Below are positions 22,750-33,623 of a DNA stretch of 64,000 nucleotides, piece by piece. The notes below the pieces were generated by a model that was given only the letters and a program-made list of their open reading frames with translations, did not search any database and was not told where the DNA came from. The position numbers and the translations under genes are program-made. The stretch comes from Dactylis glomerata (Eukaryota; Streptophyta; Magnoliopsida; Poales; Poaceae): the NCBI GenBank assembly GCA_007115705.1, contig QXEO01001034.1, forward strand, positions 4,882,212 through 4,946,211, written 5' to 3'. The first letter of the stretch is position 1. Each line of letters begins with the position of its first letter.

Positions 22750-25129
22750 ACATTAAATTGTCATGTCTAAAGAACATGATATTATTGGACAATATACCAC
22801 ATGAAGTAGTATATTTATAGGCCAAGTGACATAATGGGATAATTATGAGACTAAACAAGGTCATCGAAATGTCTTGGAAATTTTATTCCTCAATCAAATT
22901 ATTATTGCAAAGGAGTATACCTCCTACCAGATTATACTTACGCTCTCATTCTGATGAAGATTATAAGTACAATCAGCAACCATATTATATTCTGGTGCTT
23001 ATCGAAGTGAGCTTCGAAGTTATCCCATTGAACTCATATTAATTGATGCATTTATGGCTTAACCTAACCAATGATTTGGGAATTTGGAAATGCATATGTA
23101 TGATGATTCATACAATAACATATTTGATAAACTTGATAGTTAGCTTATCCCTTTTAATAAGGTTCACTTTGTTTCTGTTTGTCATGTTACCTCAACTTTA
23201 CATTAATTTCTCATGGTTCATTTTGAACCAAGGAGATTTGTAGTTCATTGACTACTAGTATGAATTTCAGGTAATTGTATATCACCGTAGGGTGTATTTA
23301 ATGATTCTTCAGAAGAAGTTATCATATAGTTTTAGCCTGAAATAAATACAATAATGCTGATGCATTATTATCAAAGGACGATGTAAAGTACATTAGCGGT
23401 TTTGATCAGATCTTTATAACATTTTTCTGATCAGAAAATATCAACTTTGAGTTGATTATATAAACAACAGAAAGAGGGAAAAAAACCCGCAATGTAGTAG
23501 AAGTCCTCAAAAGTGTTTGAGAAACTATTACCATTACATTTATGCATCATATATCTCCTTGATGGAGATTTATAGGAAAATCGATATTTAATCAATTTCT
23601 CTCATGTAATGTGAGTTCAACAATTTCCACTAATGGGAATGATAGCCATGTCCTGCATGAGATGATCATGCAACTCATTTACTATGTTAGTAAATTTAAA
23701 TTTATGAAAAATGCTCTAAACGAGCATATGTTAATGGTCAAGATGATTCTGTAATGACCATAGGGTAGACATTCAATGTTGAGACATCAAATGTTATTTA
23801 TATCAATGTTTTGGAATTTATTACCAAAGTGATGGGTGATATTATATTTTGCACCAAAACATGGATATATACCTTTGACATTGGTTATTCACGGTGAATA
23901 TAATTATCATCATATGACATAGAAATAGTAGTTTGTGAGAAATAATGGACTATGTCTTGATAGACATTAGAACCATGTCCAATAATTATAGATCCCATAT
24001 CTTACCAATGTAATAGAAGCATGAAATAACCATGCATAAATTGTTTTTACTATGATGGTAAAATTTACTTTGGTAAACAACAAGCATGTTCTAGAGAAAC
24101 ATTTTGAAATTTAAGCAGATGCTTATAAGTCATATATGTGTAGATCTTTGAATTTCAAGTTAACACGTTGTAGATAATCTCCTTTTTTTTGGAGTACATC
24201 TCTCAGTAGTAGGAAGCATAGTCTGACATGTGTCAGTAGATGCCTTATCCTATTACCTTGTGTTATATTTTGACATTGACTCATTCAGAAGAGCACTTTG
24301 TAGGTAATCTTATTATCGTAATGATGAATAAGTATGCCTCGCAGTAATGGATAATCTGCACTTTATGCAGTAGATGCCATCACCTTGTGTTTCACGAATA
24401 ATATTCGAGATAGTCACATAAATTTTTATCTCATAATTTATTAATGAGAAATTTTGCACGAAAAATTAAATTTCAAGTGCAAAATTAAATTGTTGTACCA
24501 AATAACATGTTATAGAATGCTAGAGGCAAATATATTAATAACATGTTATATTACATATTTTTAAATTATATTAGACAGAAGGTCTAGAATTATCAAATGT
24601 CGATTTTACCTCGTATTTTGCAAGAAAATTAGTTTTCAATTGCAAAACAAGGTTATTGTACTAAAATGCAAGTTATAGAGAATGCTAGAGGCAAATGCAC
24701 CGAAGGTGTCAAAATTTGAACAATATGATGGCATATAGTTTATACCCATGCAATATATAAGGACGAGAGGGCGCCACAAATAGTTTAGTCTGATGACTAA
24801 GCGCCTAAGTCACCGATTTACAATTAGCCAAACGGCTGAAATAGAGTAACACGAAGAATGTGAAATAAATAATCTGTAAGCATGTGGGCTTCAAATGTGA
24901 AGTAGTAGAAACTGCGAAATTCAAATAGCCCGAGGGCTGAACTGAAATAAAGTACTCTGCCTGATGGCGTGAAGTGTAAAACAGTACAAAACTGATTGCT
25001 AATCTGTACAGACTAGATAGTGTGCTGGTTTATCACTAAGTTACGGAGACATTTGCAATTTCACAACATAGAAGGATTAAATAGCAAACATGGCGAAGAG
25101 ATAAGGCTCCCTATCGCATCGTCTTTGCT

Positions 25130-25570
25130 GTGTACTTACGAACCAATTGATTCGTCTCAGCCTCCTTGCACAGAGCGCATCGCCGGGCGACGCGGGATGC
25201 CGTCTTTGCTCCAGAGAGCCGAAGGGCGTAGTGCGCGGCAAGACCATTGATTGAAGCCCCCTCCGTGCTGGGAGGAATCAGGCCGAGGACCGTGGCGGCG
25301 GGCGCCGCCGCGCCGTGCGCAAGGGCCGAGCCGAAGGCTGTGTGGTGCGCCGCCGTTGGAGGCCTCCTTCGTCTCGCATACGCGGTCATCTGCCGGGAGG
25401 AGCATTGCCGGAGACGGATTGGCGCCTCCATAGGCCGATTCCCGATGTGACATGCTCGGAGGAGCAGCACCAGGGGGCGTTGCCGTGCATCTTAGGGAGC
25501 CAGGGCTGCAAGCACTGCAGCGCGCAGGCGGCGGTAGCACCGCCGGAGCATCGCCGGGCCTGGGTTACCT
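25130..25570. other. GC-rich block inside or next to the Copia 5' region
   Basis: GC-rich sequence with overlapping open frames on all strands and no recognisable domain, sitting between the decayed gag zone and the putative LTR. It may be the leader of the element or a separate insertion. Confidence 0.3.
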
Positions 25571-25686
25571 TGTTATGAAGGTAAGTTGTCGACGACGAAT
25601 CGACGATGCCTCCCTCCACTGGTTCCTTCTATTTGCCTTTTCATTCTTGTGACTGGAACTCGCTCTTGGTAGAGTTCTAGCGTGCG

Positions 25687-25889
25687 TGATAACGTGTTTG
25701 AAGTAAAGGATTGAGAATGAATCTCTACTTTATTGATCAAGAAGTTGGCTATATATACAGTTTGAACAGGTGCCATTAAGGCGGTAATTACAAGTCGCGT
25801 CTGCCTGAAGGGGCGTAACGTCTGTACGGTGTTTGTCCAAAAGTAACTGCCTAGTTAGCTTAAGACCTAAGCTAAATCTATTTCTAACA
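25687..25889 (-). repeat. Putative Copia 5' LTR (203 bp)
   Basis: On the minus strand it begins TGTTAGAAATAGATTTAGC and ends ...AAACACGTTATCA, followed by a CGCACGCTAGAACTC leader similar to cereal Copia 5' junctions. A TATA-like box (TATATATAG, plus 25749-25758) lies inside. The partner LTR is not seen. Confidence 0.5.
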
Positions 25890-26211
25890 ATTTTTTCGTT
25901 GAGAATACCCAACCCATTTCACAACTGAGATCTAGATAAACATACTAGAACTAGAAGCTGGAAAATCCAAAGCAGATGAGATGGCAAAGACGACGACGTA
26001 CCTCGAGACCTAGCTAGCTGCCTAGCTCGCTCGCGTACCATGATGGCCGTCTCAGCTCGCAACGAAAAGCAGGAGGGGCGTCAGTCACGAGGTCGTAATA
26101 CCATGCCACGCCATTCGATAGCAGTCAGTCACCAGTTGCGGCGCTAGCAGCCCGTGCCGCCCGCGCGGCGTCGCCACCTGGCAGGAACGGCGCAACGAAT
26201 AAGAGAGGGCA
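25890..26211. other. Low-copy GC-rich sequence, no supported gene
   Basis: No ORF or repeat was recognised. It is the left flank of the hAT-type insertion. Confidence 0.4.
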
Positions 26212-26219
26212 CGTTCTTC

Positions 26220-26544
26220 CAGGGCCGGATCTATGTTACGCGGGCCCCTCGGCCAAGTTAGCGGTACGAGACCTAAGTCTAATGTATATGGATCTTAAGT
26301 TAGTGGCATGGACCCTAAAGCTGGAAGTAGGAACGATCGACGAGGTATGATTACGATCGGCTGCGAAAACCGCGAGGAGTCGAGTCAGCGACGCAGCCCG
26401 CACGGTACGTGCTGGGCCGGGCCTTGCAGTTTGTTTTTGACATATATAAAAATATATATAGAAGGGTATACAAAATTATGGGCCTCCTCCTGATATGGGC
26501 CCCTGGCCGCCGCACAAGGTCGCATAGGCTCAGATCCGGCCCTG
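26220..26544. mobile_element. Small hAT-type element with perfect 8-bp target duplication
   Basis: A 325-bp element with terminal inverted repeat CAGGGCCGGATCT at both ends (right end AGATCCGGCCCTG). It is flanked by the 8-bp duplication CGTTCTTC (26212-26219 and 26545-26552). An 8-bp duplication with CAGGG...CCCTG ends is characteristic of the hAT superfamily. It has no transposase and is non-autonomous. Confidence 0.85.
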
Positions 26545-27244
26545 CGTTCTTCTCGGAGAGATGATTGCCCCGCGTTCACATCCTTGTCGCACGCCCGATC
26601 GAGACTTCGACGTGGTACACCGTAACGTAAGGATTCTCTATCCGGTGGACGCATCCTGCCGACGCAAATGGTTTGTTTTAATTTGTTTGCGTCAAGGGTA
26701 GGATATATTTTGCGTCGCGGTCCGGTGCGTCTGACTGGCGCGCCTAGCGGTACGACGCATCATGTCCGACGCTTTGTGGCAGGTGATGGCCAGCATTTGG
26801 TCGACGTTGGCCATGCGGCCAAGTGAAAACTAGGATAGAGCTAGAATAATTAAATTAAAAAGTAATTTATTAATATAAATACTTTACAACAACATAGTTT
26901 GACATGAAATTAAAATATTATTCATATCACATCAAATTAAGTGGATTAACCATGTTGGTTTTCCGCAAAGGTCCAAATATACTTAATCAAATCAGTTTGA
27001 AGCCGATCATGCATGTGGCGATCATGCAAATTTTTTATGGTATGCATGAACTGCTCCCAAGATGCCACCCCTGCCGCTGGCTCAGCCAACTCACCCTAAA
27101 AATCCCAGCCTTGGTCATAGATGATGTCACCCCGCTCGTTCTCAATGATCATGTTGTGCATGCTCACATAAGCAGTCATCATATTCCACATCCTCTCCGG
27201 GCTCCAACTTCTAGCAGGGTATAGCCTAGCTTGGCTGAAGCACA

Positions 27245-28572
27245 CCAAACGCCCGCTCTACATCCTTCCTAGCTGCCTCTTGCTCTTTAGCAAATCTTTT
27301 GCATTACTCATCTGCAGGGTTGTGCACTGTCTTCACAAAGGTTGGCCAAGAGGGGTAGATACCGTCAGCTATACCTGGGCATTTTCTTGGGCCGGGCCGG
27401 GTCGGGCCAGAAAAAAGCCCGATGCATAATTCTGCTGCCCAGGCCTAGCCCGGCCCGACTGTCGGGCCGGAAATTTCTGCCCAGGCCAGGCCCGTTGAAG
27501 CTTTTTCCTGTCGGGCTATCGGGTCAGGCCTTCCTTAAATGACTGATTTCCTCTGCCTAGGCCCGGCCCGACTAGACAGTCGGGCCAAGATCTGCCTGCC
27601 CAGGCCCGACCATTGGGCCAAAATCTGCGGCCCATGCCCGAGATTTTCAGGCGGGGCCGGGCCGGGCTGCCCATGCTCAGATCTACCGTCAGCTAGATAA
27701 TAATCCTTATCATAAGGGTTACCATTGATCTCATAGGAAATCTGAGGAGCAGTGCCACGGTAAGCCTAGAAAATACTGGAGAGCGATGCAGCACATTGAT
27801 ATCATTGTTTGAACTGCCATACCAAAAAAGGAGTGCCAAATCCAAAGTCCTGTGAGGCAACAACCTCAAATATAACGGTGTACCCCTCCTTATGCCCTTT
27901 GAACTGCTCTTGCCAACCAAATGGACAGTTCTTCCACTGCTAATGCATGCAGTCAATGCTGCCAAGCATCCTAGGAAACCCCCTACTCTTGTTGATGGAC
28001 AAGAGGCGGGCAATGTCATCCATGTTTGGCTCTCTCAGGTAATATTCGCCAAAAACTACAATAACATCCTCGCGAAACCTATACATGGCTTCATGGCATG
28101 TGGACTCGCTCATGCGTATGTAATCCTCAATAAGATCACCTGGCACTCCATATGTAAGGTGCCGAACGGCCGCGGAACATTTTTGGTAAGAGAAGAAGCC
28201 GATCTTACCCGTGCAATCATACTGGGCCTCGAAGTAGTCATCATAGTCTTTGACGCTATTAAGAATGATCAGAAACAGTTCTCTAGACATCCTATAGCGA
28301 CGATAAAATTCCTTTGCTTTATATATCGGCATGATTGGGTGGAAGTAGTCCTTGTATAGGCGCACATGGCCAGCTTCTCGATCGCGATCGACGTTGCCCT
28401 CCCGCTTCTTGGATGAGCCACCTCTGCGAGGTGGCATCAGGAAGTGCTCGTTCACCATGATGGCAGCGACCAAAAGAAGCTCGGTCTCGCCGTCCGAGTC
28501 CTCATCAGACTATGACATGAGCATATTGTCGAAGTATGCCTTGGCTGCGACCCTTTGACTGCTACTGCTCAT
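27245..28572 (-). pseudogene. PIF/Harbinger DDE transposase, broken
   Basis: Nuclease that would cut and insert Harbinger elements in the nucleus. The likely start is at 28570-28572 (MSSSSQRVAAKAYF), with an in-frame stop before SDEDSDGE. The longest open part, 28473-27940, contains FYRRYRMSRELFL, a segment with YFEAQYDC, and GFPRMLGSIDCMH, where D is the first catalytic acid. Further along come YYLADGIYP (second acid) and KDVERAFGVLQ (catalytic Glu), separated by stops. The MITE splits the frame next to the YYLADGIYP block. A complete family member is typically around 400 residues, so most of the protein is still recognisable, but at least four stops or shifts make it inactive. Confidence 0.85.
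27372..27683. mobile_element. GC-rich MITE inserted in the Harbinger transposase
   Basis: About 312 bp, packed with GGGCCGGGC-type palindromes. It is flanked by the direct repeat TACCGTCAGCTA (27360-27371 and 27684-27695). Removing the insert restores the local reading of the transposase across YYLADGIYP. The ends (ACCTGGGCA and, inverted, ATCTGAGCATGGGCA) form weak inverted repeats. An 8- to 9-bp duplication within the 12-bp repeat would fit a hAT or Mutator type. The exact borders are ambiguous by a few bases. Confidence 0.7.
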
Positions 28573-29085
28573 ATACAAGGAAAGCGGAAACCGTGGTCAA
28601 TGTCCACGCCACCGCCAACTACGGCAGAAGCTGAGAAGACCGACGAACATACCTTCCTGGGCAAATGGTCGAACAGGTTGTGGACAGCGGGCAGCAATGT
28701 GCCCCGAGCACCTCGCCTGTGCACCGTTGCAGGTTGACGCGGCTTGTCAGCGGCGAGATGAGGCGGCAGCTTCCGCGGCCTCGACTGGTACGGCGGCGGT
28801 GGCTGGCGTGGCAGCGAAGAAGGGGGGCAAGGGTCTGAACGCTTTGGATAGTGGGATTGGCCAACTATTTCTGGGGTCGCTGGCGGGAGGGCGGACGCTG
28901 GAGGACGCGCGCGCTGTCTGGGCCAACGTAAACCTGGTCCAAATTTGGGCCAACGATGGATCGGGCCGGACGCGTTCATACGAATACGTCGCACCGCTGG
29001 GAAGGGCGCTGGCGACACGCCGGTCCGGTCGGACGCTTTTAAACGCGCGCGAACACGATGCGTCGACCCGGTGGAGATGCCCTAA

Positions 29086-30110
29086 CGCGCGAACAGTTGG
29101 ACAACGCTCGTACTATGCGTCTATGTCTCCCTTCCCCTGCACCGCTGCACGTACGAACCGTCTGCGATGTCGGCACGTGATCAAGAGCTGGGATTTAGAA
29201 GCAGTACAAGTGCTGACTGGCGAAGAGTTGATCATAGCGTCGGGTACAAGCTTCCTGCAAAATCTGAAGCGAGTGCAAATGTGGCATGCAATCTCATATA
29301 CTACGGACTTATTATGTCTGGTCATCAGCCAGCGAGCAAATGCGGCATACAATCTCTACTATAAGTTTGCTAAACGACTGGTTGGTACGTCCGTCGTCGT
29401 CACTTTTTCAATTAGCCCCTCAGAATTTTGATAATCAACCCGAAGTCCAGTTTCGTCGACCACCGCTGGTCAGAGAAGAGGAATCGCCGGCGTCCTAGCA
29501 CCACGGACCGGCGGCGGCGAGGAGATGGACACCGGAAGGCGGCGTTGCAGCTCCTGAGAATGCCCTCTTTCGACTCCCACAAACAGGAGCAAGCCAGACT
29601 CTCCAACGGGCTCTCCGCTCGGCGTGCTGCCTCTTCACCATGTCGCGCACCTCTGCTGCCTCCACCGTGTGGATCTCGATGGAGGGGAGAGGACGCACTG
29701 AGGAGAGGTGGAAAGGGGGGCCGCAGCCTGCTGCTGCTGAAGCTTCCTCCCAAATCCGCAGAGATGCTCCAAGCAAGTCGATGGAGTCGTCGTTGCCTCC
29801 GAGCAAAGAGCCTGTCCCAAGTAGCCGATACTGGAGTCAACCATCGCGGCAGTGGCAGATGTACGCGGTGGATCAGCACCACGTGCTATGCAAGCTGAGC
29901 GGTCAGCTTGAATGATTGTGTCCGAGTCTGAAGCTCTGAACCGTGTATTCTGGTGATTTAGCAAATCAGAAAGCTTCTGCATTTATAATTGTGCATTTGT
30001 TGTGTTGATTGGAAAAAGATTAGGCGTGTACATCTCCTACCTTTCTGTGATTTCTAGATGATTAAGTCTCTAACATATGCATCATATTAGATGTTATACA
30101 GCTGAAGTGT
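29086..30110. other. GC-rich unassigned sequence
   Basis: Overlapping open frames on both strands (largest 29428-29898 plus and 29412-29882 minus) reflect high GC content. No domain is recognised. Together with the RNase H-like relic to its right it could be captured gene-fragment material. Confidence 0.35.
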
Positions 30111-30114
30111 TTTG

Positions 30115-30365
30115 TGAGTAAGAAAGAGCTGAAGGAAATTATTCAGCAGAGATGGTGCCCGCCTCATTCTGACATTATAAAGTTCAATGTCGATGGTGCA
30201 TTAAGGGAAGGCCAAAACTAGGGAGGCTAAGGACTTATAGACAGGAATAATACTGGAGAAATAATTGAGTTGAGAGATAAATGTACAGGTGGCATACACG
30301 ATGCTTTTACTGCTGAGCTTAAAGCAGTTGATGAGGTTCAGCATTGCTACCGATTTGGGATTTAT
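30115..30365 (+). pseudogene. RNase H-like domain relic (RVT_3 type)
   Basis: Reads RWCPPHSDIIKFNVDGAL, then two stops, then GLIDRNNTGEIIE and FTAELKAVDE. The spacing NVDGA...(G)LIDRN...AELKAV matches the plant RNase H-like family found in LINE-derived and stand-alone proteins, including the first catalytic Asp and the Glu. Both stops lie between these motifs, and the frame ends before the last catalytic Asp. It could derive from a LINE or from a captured host fragment. Confidence 0.65.
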
Positions 30366-30479
30366 CAGAGCAGAAATAGTGCAAACGAAAGAAATAAAAA
30401 AACTAGGACTGCCCAACTTATTAACGTAGCGCTAAACAGCCGTGGGCAAATAGATTTTTCCTTCTGTGATTAAAGATCT

Positions 30480-31033
30480 CAAATTCAAAAAAAAAACTTG
30501 GTTTTCTATATGCACAGTAAAAAGCTATTGAAGATCTGCAAATGCAGCAGCACATGAACCTGCAAATCTTTGTGTATGTTGTAACCTTAATTCTTATTTT
30601 AGTTCTGATTTATTTTAAATTCTTAAGCAAATTCCATCATTTTGGTTCAAATTTCTATCATTTTTTTTCAAATTTTAATATTCAAATCTTTGCTCATCCC
30701 TCTATTGGGCACTAGGCAGAATGATTAGTGCCAAAGAGGACCACATTGAACAGTCCATGATGTCACAGGGAAGAAAGAGAGAGAAGATTTTTTTAAACAT
30801 CCCGTAGCAACGGTAATGTGACGGTAGGTTGGTTGGTACGTACGTCCCCGTCCGTCGGTCGATCTGGGCTGGCCCAATAAACAACGGAAACGTTTTTTCT
30901 TTCGTTGAGCTCGTCGTCCGTCGAGTATGGTTTCCTTTGTTTCGTCAACGGCTGAAGAGACCGTGACCTACTCAAATCAAACTCTGGAAAATACAAGCAA
31001 GGGCTCAAACGAGTAGCATCGGGTACAAACTAC
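30480..31033. other. No recognisable feature
   Basis: AT-rich left part, mixed right part. A CCCGTAGCAACGG motif at about 30801 resembles grass Helitron 3' hairpins but lacks a nearby CTAG end. Confidence 0.35.
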
Positions 31034-31145
31034 AAACATACTCAAACAAGCAGGCTATGGTATTCCCACATAAGCAATACGATGAGGCTAAACATACTCG
31101 AACAAGCAGGCTATGGTATTCCCACAGAAGCAATATGATGAGGCC
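31034..31145 (+). repeat. Two-copy tandem duplication, period 56 bp
   Basis: Units 31034-31089 and 31090-31145 share AAACATACTC.AACAAGCAGG and GCTATGGTATTCCCACA with only a few mismatches. Confidence 0.85.
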
Positions 31146-32370
31146 TTGATTAACGCGTGCCGCGATTCTTCAAAAAATCCAATCGTGCGCCTCTCCTCCC
31201 GAATCCCGATGAAAGACGCAGCCGCCGCCGGATCGATGAGGGGGCAGGGCATACCACGCCCGGCGAGCGCAGATCGCTCCTGGATGTTGGAAGGCACCGG
31301 GCTCTAAGACATGGCCATCCATGGGCGAGCATCAGCGCACGGCAGCGAGGACGAACAGACTTTGGCCCCTTATTAAGAATTTGCAAACAATCCTCCAGCA
31401 TCTTCGCGCGATTGTCTCTTCTCTCCTCAACAGCGGCGGACACCGGCGTGTGCAGGCGAGGTCGGTCTCCAGGATGGAGTCAAGGACCCACAACTCTAAG
31501 ATAGGCGGAGCTGTGGTGTAATCCATCCCGCCGCCGTCCAAATCAATGCACCGCTGACAAATCGGTCAGTCAACCCACAGTCCTCGTTCGTGTCTTGCAC
31601 GATAAAGTAAGGGTAGGACATCAACACACGAGAGACCACACATCCCCGACCACCGCTGCCACTCAACGTCTGCATCGCAAGCGGGAGGTCGTGGCGCCCG
31701 TCCGGCGGCGGTGAACATGTCAGCCCCCCGTCGCCCTCATCTGCACCTTTCGCCGAACGTACGCGCTTCGTGGCCGCTCGTCTGAGATTCGCGGCCGCCC
31801 GCCCATGGTCGACTGGTCAAGTTATCCCGAAGGCTAGAGCGCTGCCGTACCCATCGGCCGCTTTTCAATTCAGTGGCGGCTCATGCAAGTCTTGAGGAGC
31901 GAGATCGAGCCAGCAACACGAGAAGAACATGGAGTTTGGCAATGTGCGATATTTTCTCATTTGATATTTTGGCAGGGTACAATTGCAATCTGACACTTCA
32001 GGAAAGTAGAGAAACAATTGTTCAGAGATTGCTGAGTGGACTGTGTGGTTTGCCGCTTCAGCTTTGGTACCAGTCAGGGACGGCCCAAATTGTGGGGATC
32101 GTCATCTTGCAAGTGTACCTCTGTCATATCATTTGATGGATATAAAATTGTGCAGATTACCTCAAATCTACTCCCATTGTCTGAATCTTGATCAATTGGT
32201 AGACAACCTGAAACCAGTCAATTTCCTCCAATTTGTTGCTATACAGACACGGATCTAACTATCATTGTGTAGTGGTAGTTTCAAGTTTTCTCTGGTGGTT
32301 TTGCTTATTCAAGTTGCAAACTTGCTATTGTTTCCAAAATCTTCTTGGATAAATTTTTATAGCCTCGCAA
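31146..32370. other. Unassigned, possibly Helitron interior
   Basis: A GC-rich left half grades into an AT-rich right half that ends at a Helitron-like 3' terminus. No Rep/helicase domain is visible, so if this is a Helitron it is non-autonomous. The 5' TC terminus was not located. Confidence 0.3.
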
Positions 32371-32378
32371 TTATCACT

Positions 32379-32406
32379 CCGTAGCGAAGCACGGACAATG
32401 TGCTAG
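32379..32406 (+). mobile_element. Helitron-like 3' terminus
   Basis: A hairpin-forming CCGTAGCGAAGCACGG (32379-32394) sits 12 nt before a terminal CTAG (32403-32406), followed by T. This is the hairpin plus CTRR-3' layout of Helitrons, and the motif closely resembles common grass Helitron ends. Confidence 0.55.
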
Positions 32407-32431
32407 TATGCTTTAATATGTGGTGTGTTTG

Positions 32432-32855
32432 AGTTGGAAACTGAACCAAAGGAGTAGATTTACTATTGTGCTTACACTAATGTTGCTAATAGAATTGTGT
32501 AAAGTTTTGTATGAAGGAAGTTTTCAAGTGTAGGGATAGGAGAATGATGAGATAAGATGAAGTATGGACAAAAGCTCAAGATTGGGGATGCCCATGTCAC
32601 CCCAAGAAATTTCCAAGAGGTACAAGCGTCAAAGCTTGGGGATGCCCCCGAGGCACCCCTTCTTCATTGGCAAAAATCAGGTCATCTTTCAAGACACTAT
32701 ATTTTTATTGCTTCATATTCTATGTGTTTTTCTTAGAGCGTCTTGACTTTTGCTTTCAATTTTTTGTTGTTTTGTTTTCTGCAATAAATGGTTGGACCCC
32801 AACAAATTTCTTTTGGAGAAGATGTACTCAGTTTTTCATTGCCAAGAACACTCTG
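32432..32855 (+). mobile_element. Fragment of the Athila-family 3' noncoding domain, plus strand
   Basis: Reverse-complement match to about 10500-10880 of element B and 39060-39440 of element C, including the stretch with AGCTTGGGGATGCCCCCGAG and ...GGCAAAAATCAGGTC. No LTR is attached. It is a relic of an older copy. Confidence 0.75.
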
Positions 32856-33202
32856 GTCTCATCTACATCTACCATGGACACGTTGGACAGCCCAGAGCGA
32901 TGAACCATCATGCATGGAGCGTTCGGAGTGTTGTTTTTCTTTAGTTCTCAGTTGGTGAAGCCACTTTGTAAATACATCATTTGATTATCCAAATTACCCT
33001 TGGCACTTTTACACGGGGACAAACAATCAATTCACGTCAACAGCAATAATCACAGGAAAAAACAAACACGAAAAGAGCTATCATGGAGACATCAATTCAC
33101 GGAAATCATGGAAATACATCAATCTCGACGCCAAATCAATCTTCCCGAGAACAAAACAATCACGGAAGATCACACATAGCTGTCGCCGTCGTCGTTCCCG
33201 GA

Positions 33203-33304
33203 TATCTGGATGCCACCGTCGTCCACGGGTAGCCTCCCTTGGGCAGTAGAGTATATCTGGACGCCGCCGTCGTCCAAGGGTAGCCTCCCTTGGGCAGTAG
33301 AGTA
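33203..33304 (-). repeat. Two-copy tandem repeat, period 51 bp
   Basis: Units start at 33203 and 33254 (TATCTGGA.GCC.CCGTCGTC...). On the minus strand the period equals 17 codons, and the frame 33170-33604 repeats YSTAQGRLP.DDGG.QI. Confidence 0.85.
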
Positions 33305-33456
33305 TGGACTGTGCCACCCGCCAAGACCGTGGACCGTCCGGACGCGCCTCGCGTGCAGGTTCATGAGGTCGACAAGCTCACCTTTGTCTCCGCGTAGACC
33401 GGAGCCCGTGCCCGCGGCCGGCACGCTCCCAACTCGACACGGCGGCGCCCTTGCCC

Positions 33457-33552
33457 GCGACCTCCCGGCGTGGCTCGCTGTGCAGCCGTCGCGCTCCAAC
33501 ATGATGCGGCGGCGTCGTACCTGCGACCTCCCGGCGCGGCTCGCTGTGCAGC
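33457..33552. repeat. Direct repeat, period 66 bp
   Basis: GCGACCTCCCGGCG.GGCTC then GCTGTGCAGCC occurs from 33457 and again from 33523, separated by a partly similar spacer. Confidence 0.75.
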
Positions 33553-33554
33553 CG

Positions 33555-33623
33555 GCACGCGATGGCGCGGCCGTCCAGCACGCAATGGCACGGTCGTCCA
33601 GCACGCGATGGCGTGGCCGTCTA
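33555..33623. repeat. Three-copy tandem repeat, period 23 bp
   Basis: Units at 33555, 33578 and 33601 follow GCACGC.ATGGC.CGG.CGTC. The period is not a multiple of three. Confidence 0.8.

Larger units (their letters stand above)
19487..25889 (-). mobile_element. Highly decayed Copia retrotransposon
   Basis: On the minus strand, domain traces occur in Copia order: a possible LTR at 25687-25889, a GAG-pre-integrase segment at 22749-22552, a degenerate reverse-transcriptase active-site block (VHVDDFII) at about 20690-20716, an RNase H end block with IYQDNA at about 20030, and a polypurine tract TCAGGGGGAGTA at 19791-19802. Beyond it lies the repeated TTTTTCCC...GGTTTTTA type of 3' noncoding sequence. 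Frames are shattered throughout. The 3' LTR is not found, and GC-rich unrelated sequence begins at about 19486. The region 22750-25000 should hold gag and protease but nothing readable remains. Confidence 0.6.
26631..29082 (-). mobile_element. Harbinger transposon with broken transposase
   Basis: A 2452-bp element flanked by TAA (26628-26630 and 29083-29085). The right end, read inward, is GGGCATCTCCACCGGGTCG followed by ACGCATC. The left end is a diverged version (GGATTCTCTATCCGGTGGA then CGCATC). The transposase reads on the minus strand from about 28572 to about 27245. A GC-rich MITE is inserted at about 27372-27683. Confidence 0.75.

Noticed and set aside
29412..29898. 156-aa open frames on both strands
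   Set aside because: Mirror-image open frames in GC-rich DNA without any recognisable motif.
30795..30815. CCCGTAGCAACGG as a second Helitron end
   Set aside because: No CTRR terminus follows at the expected distance.
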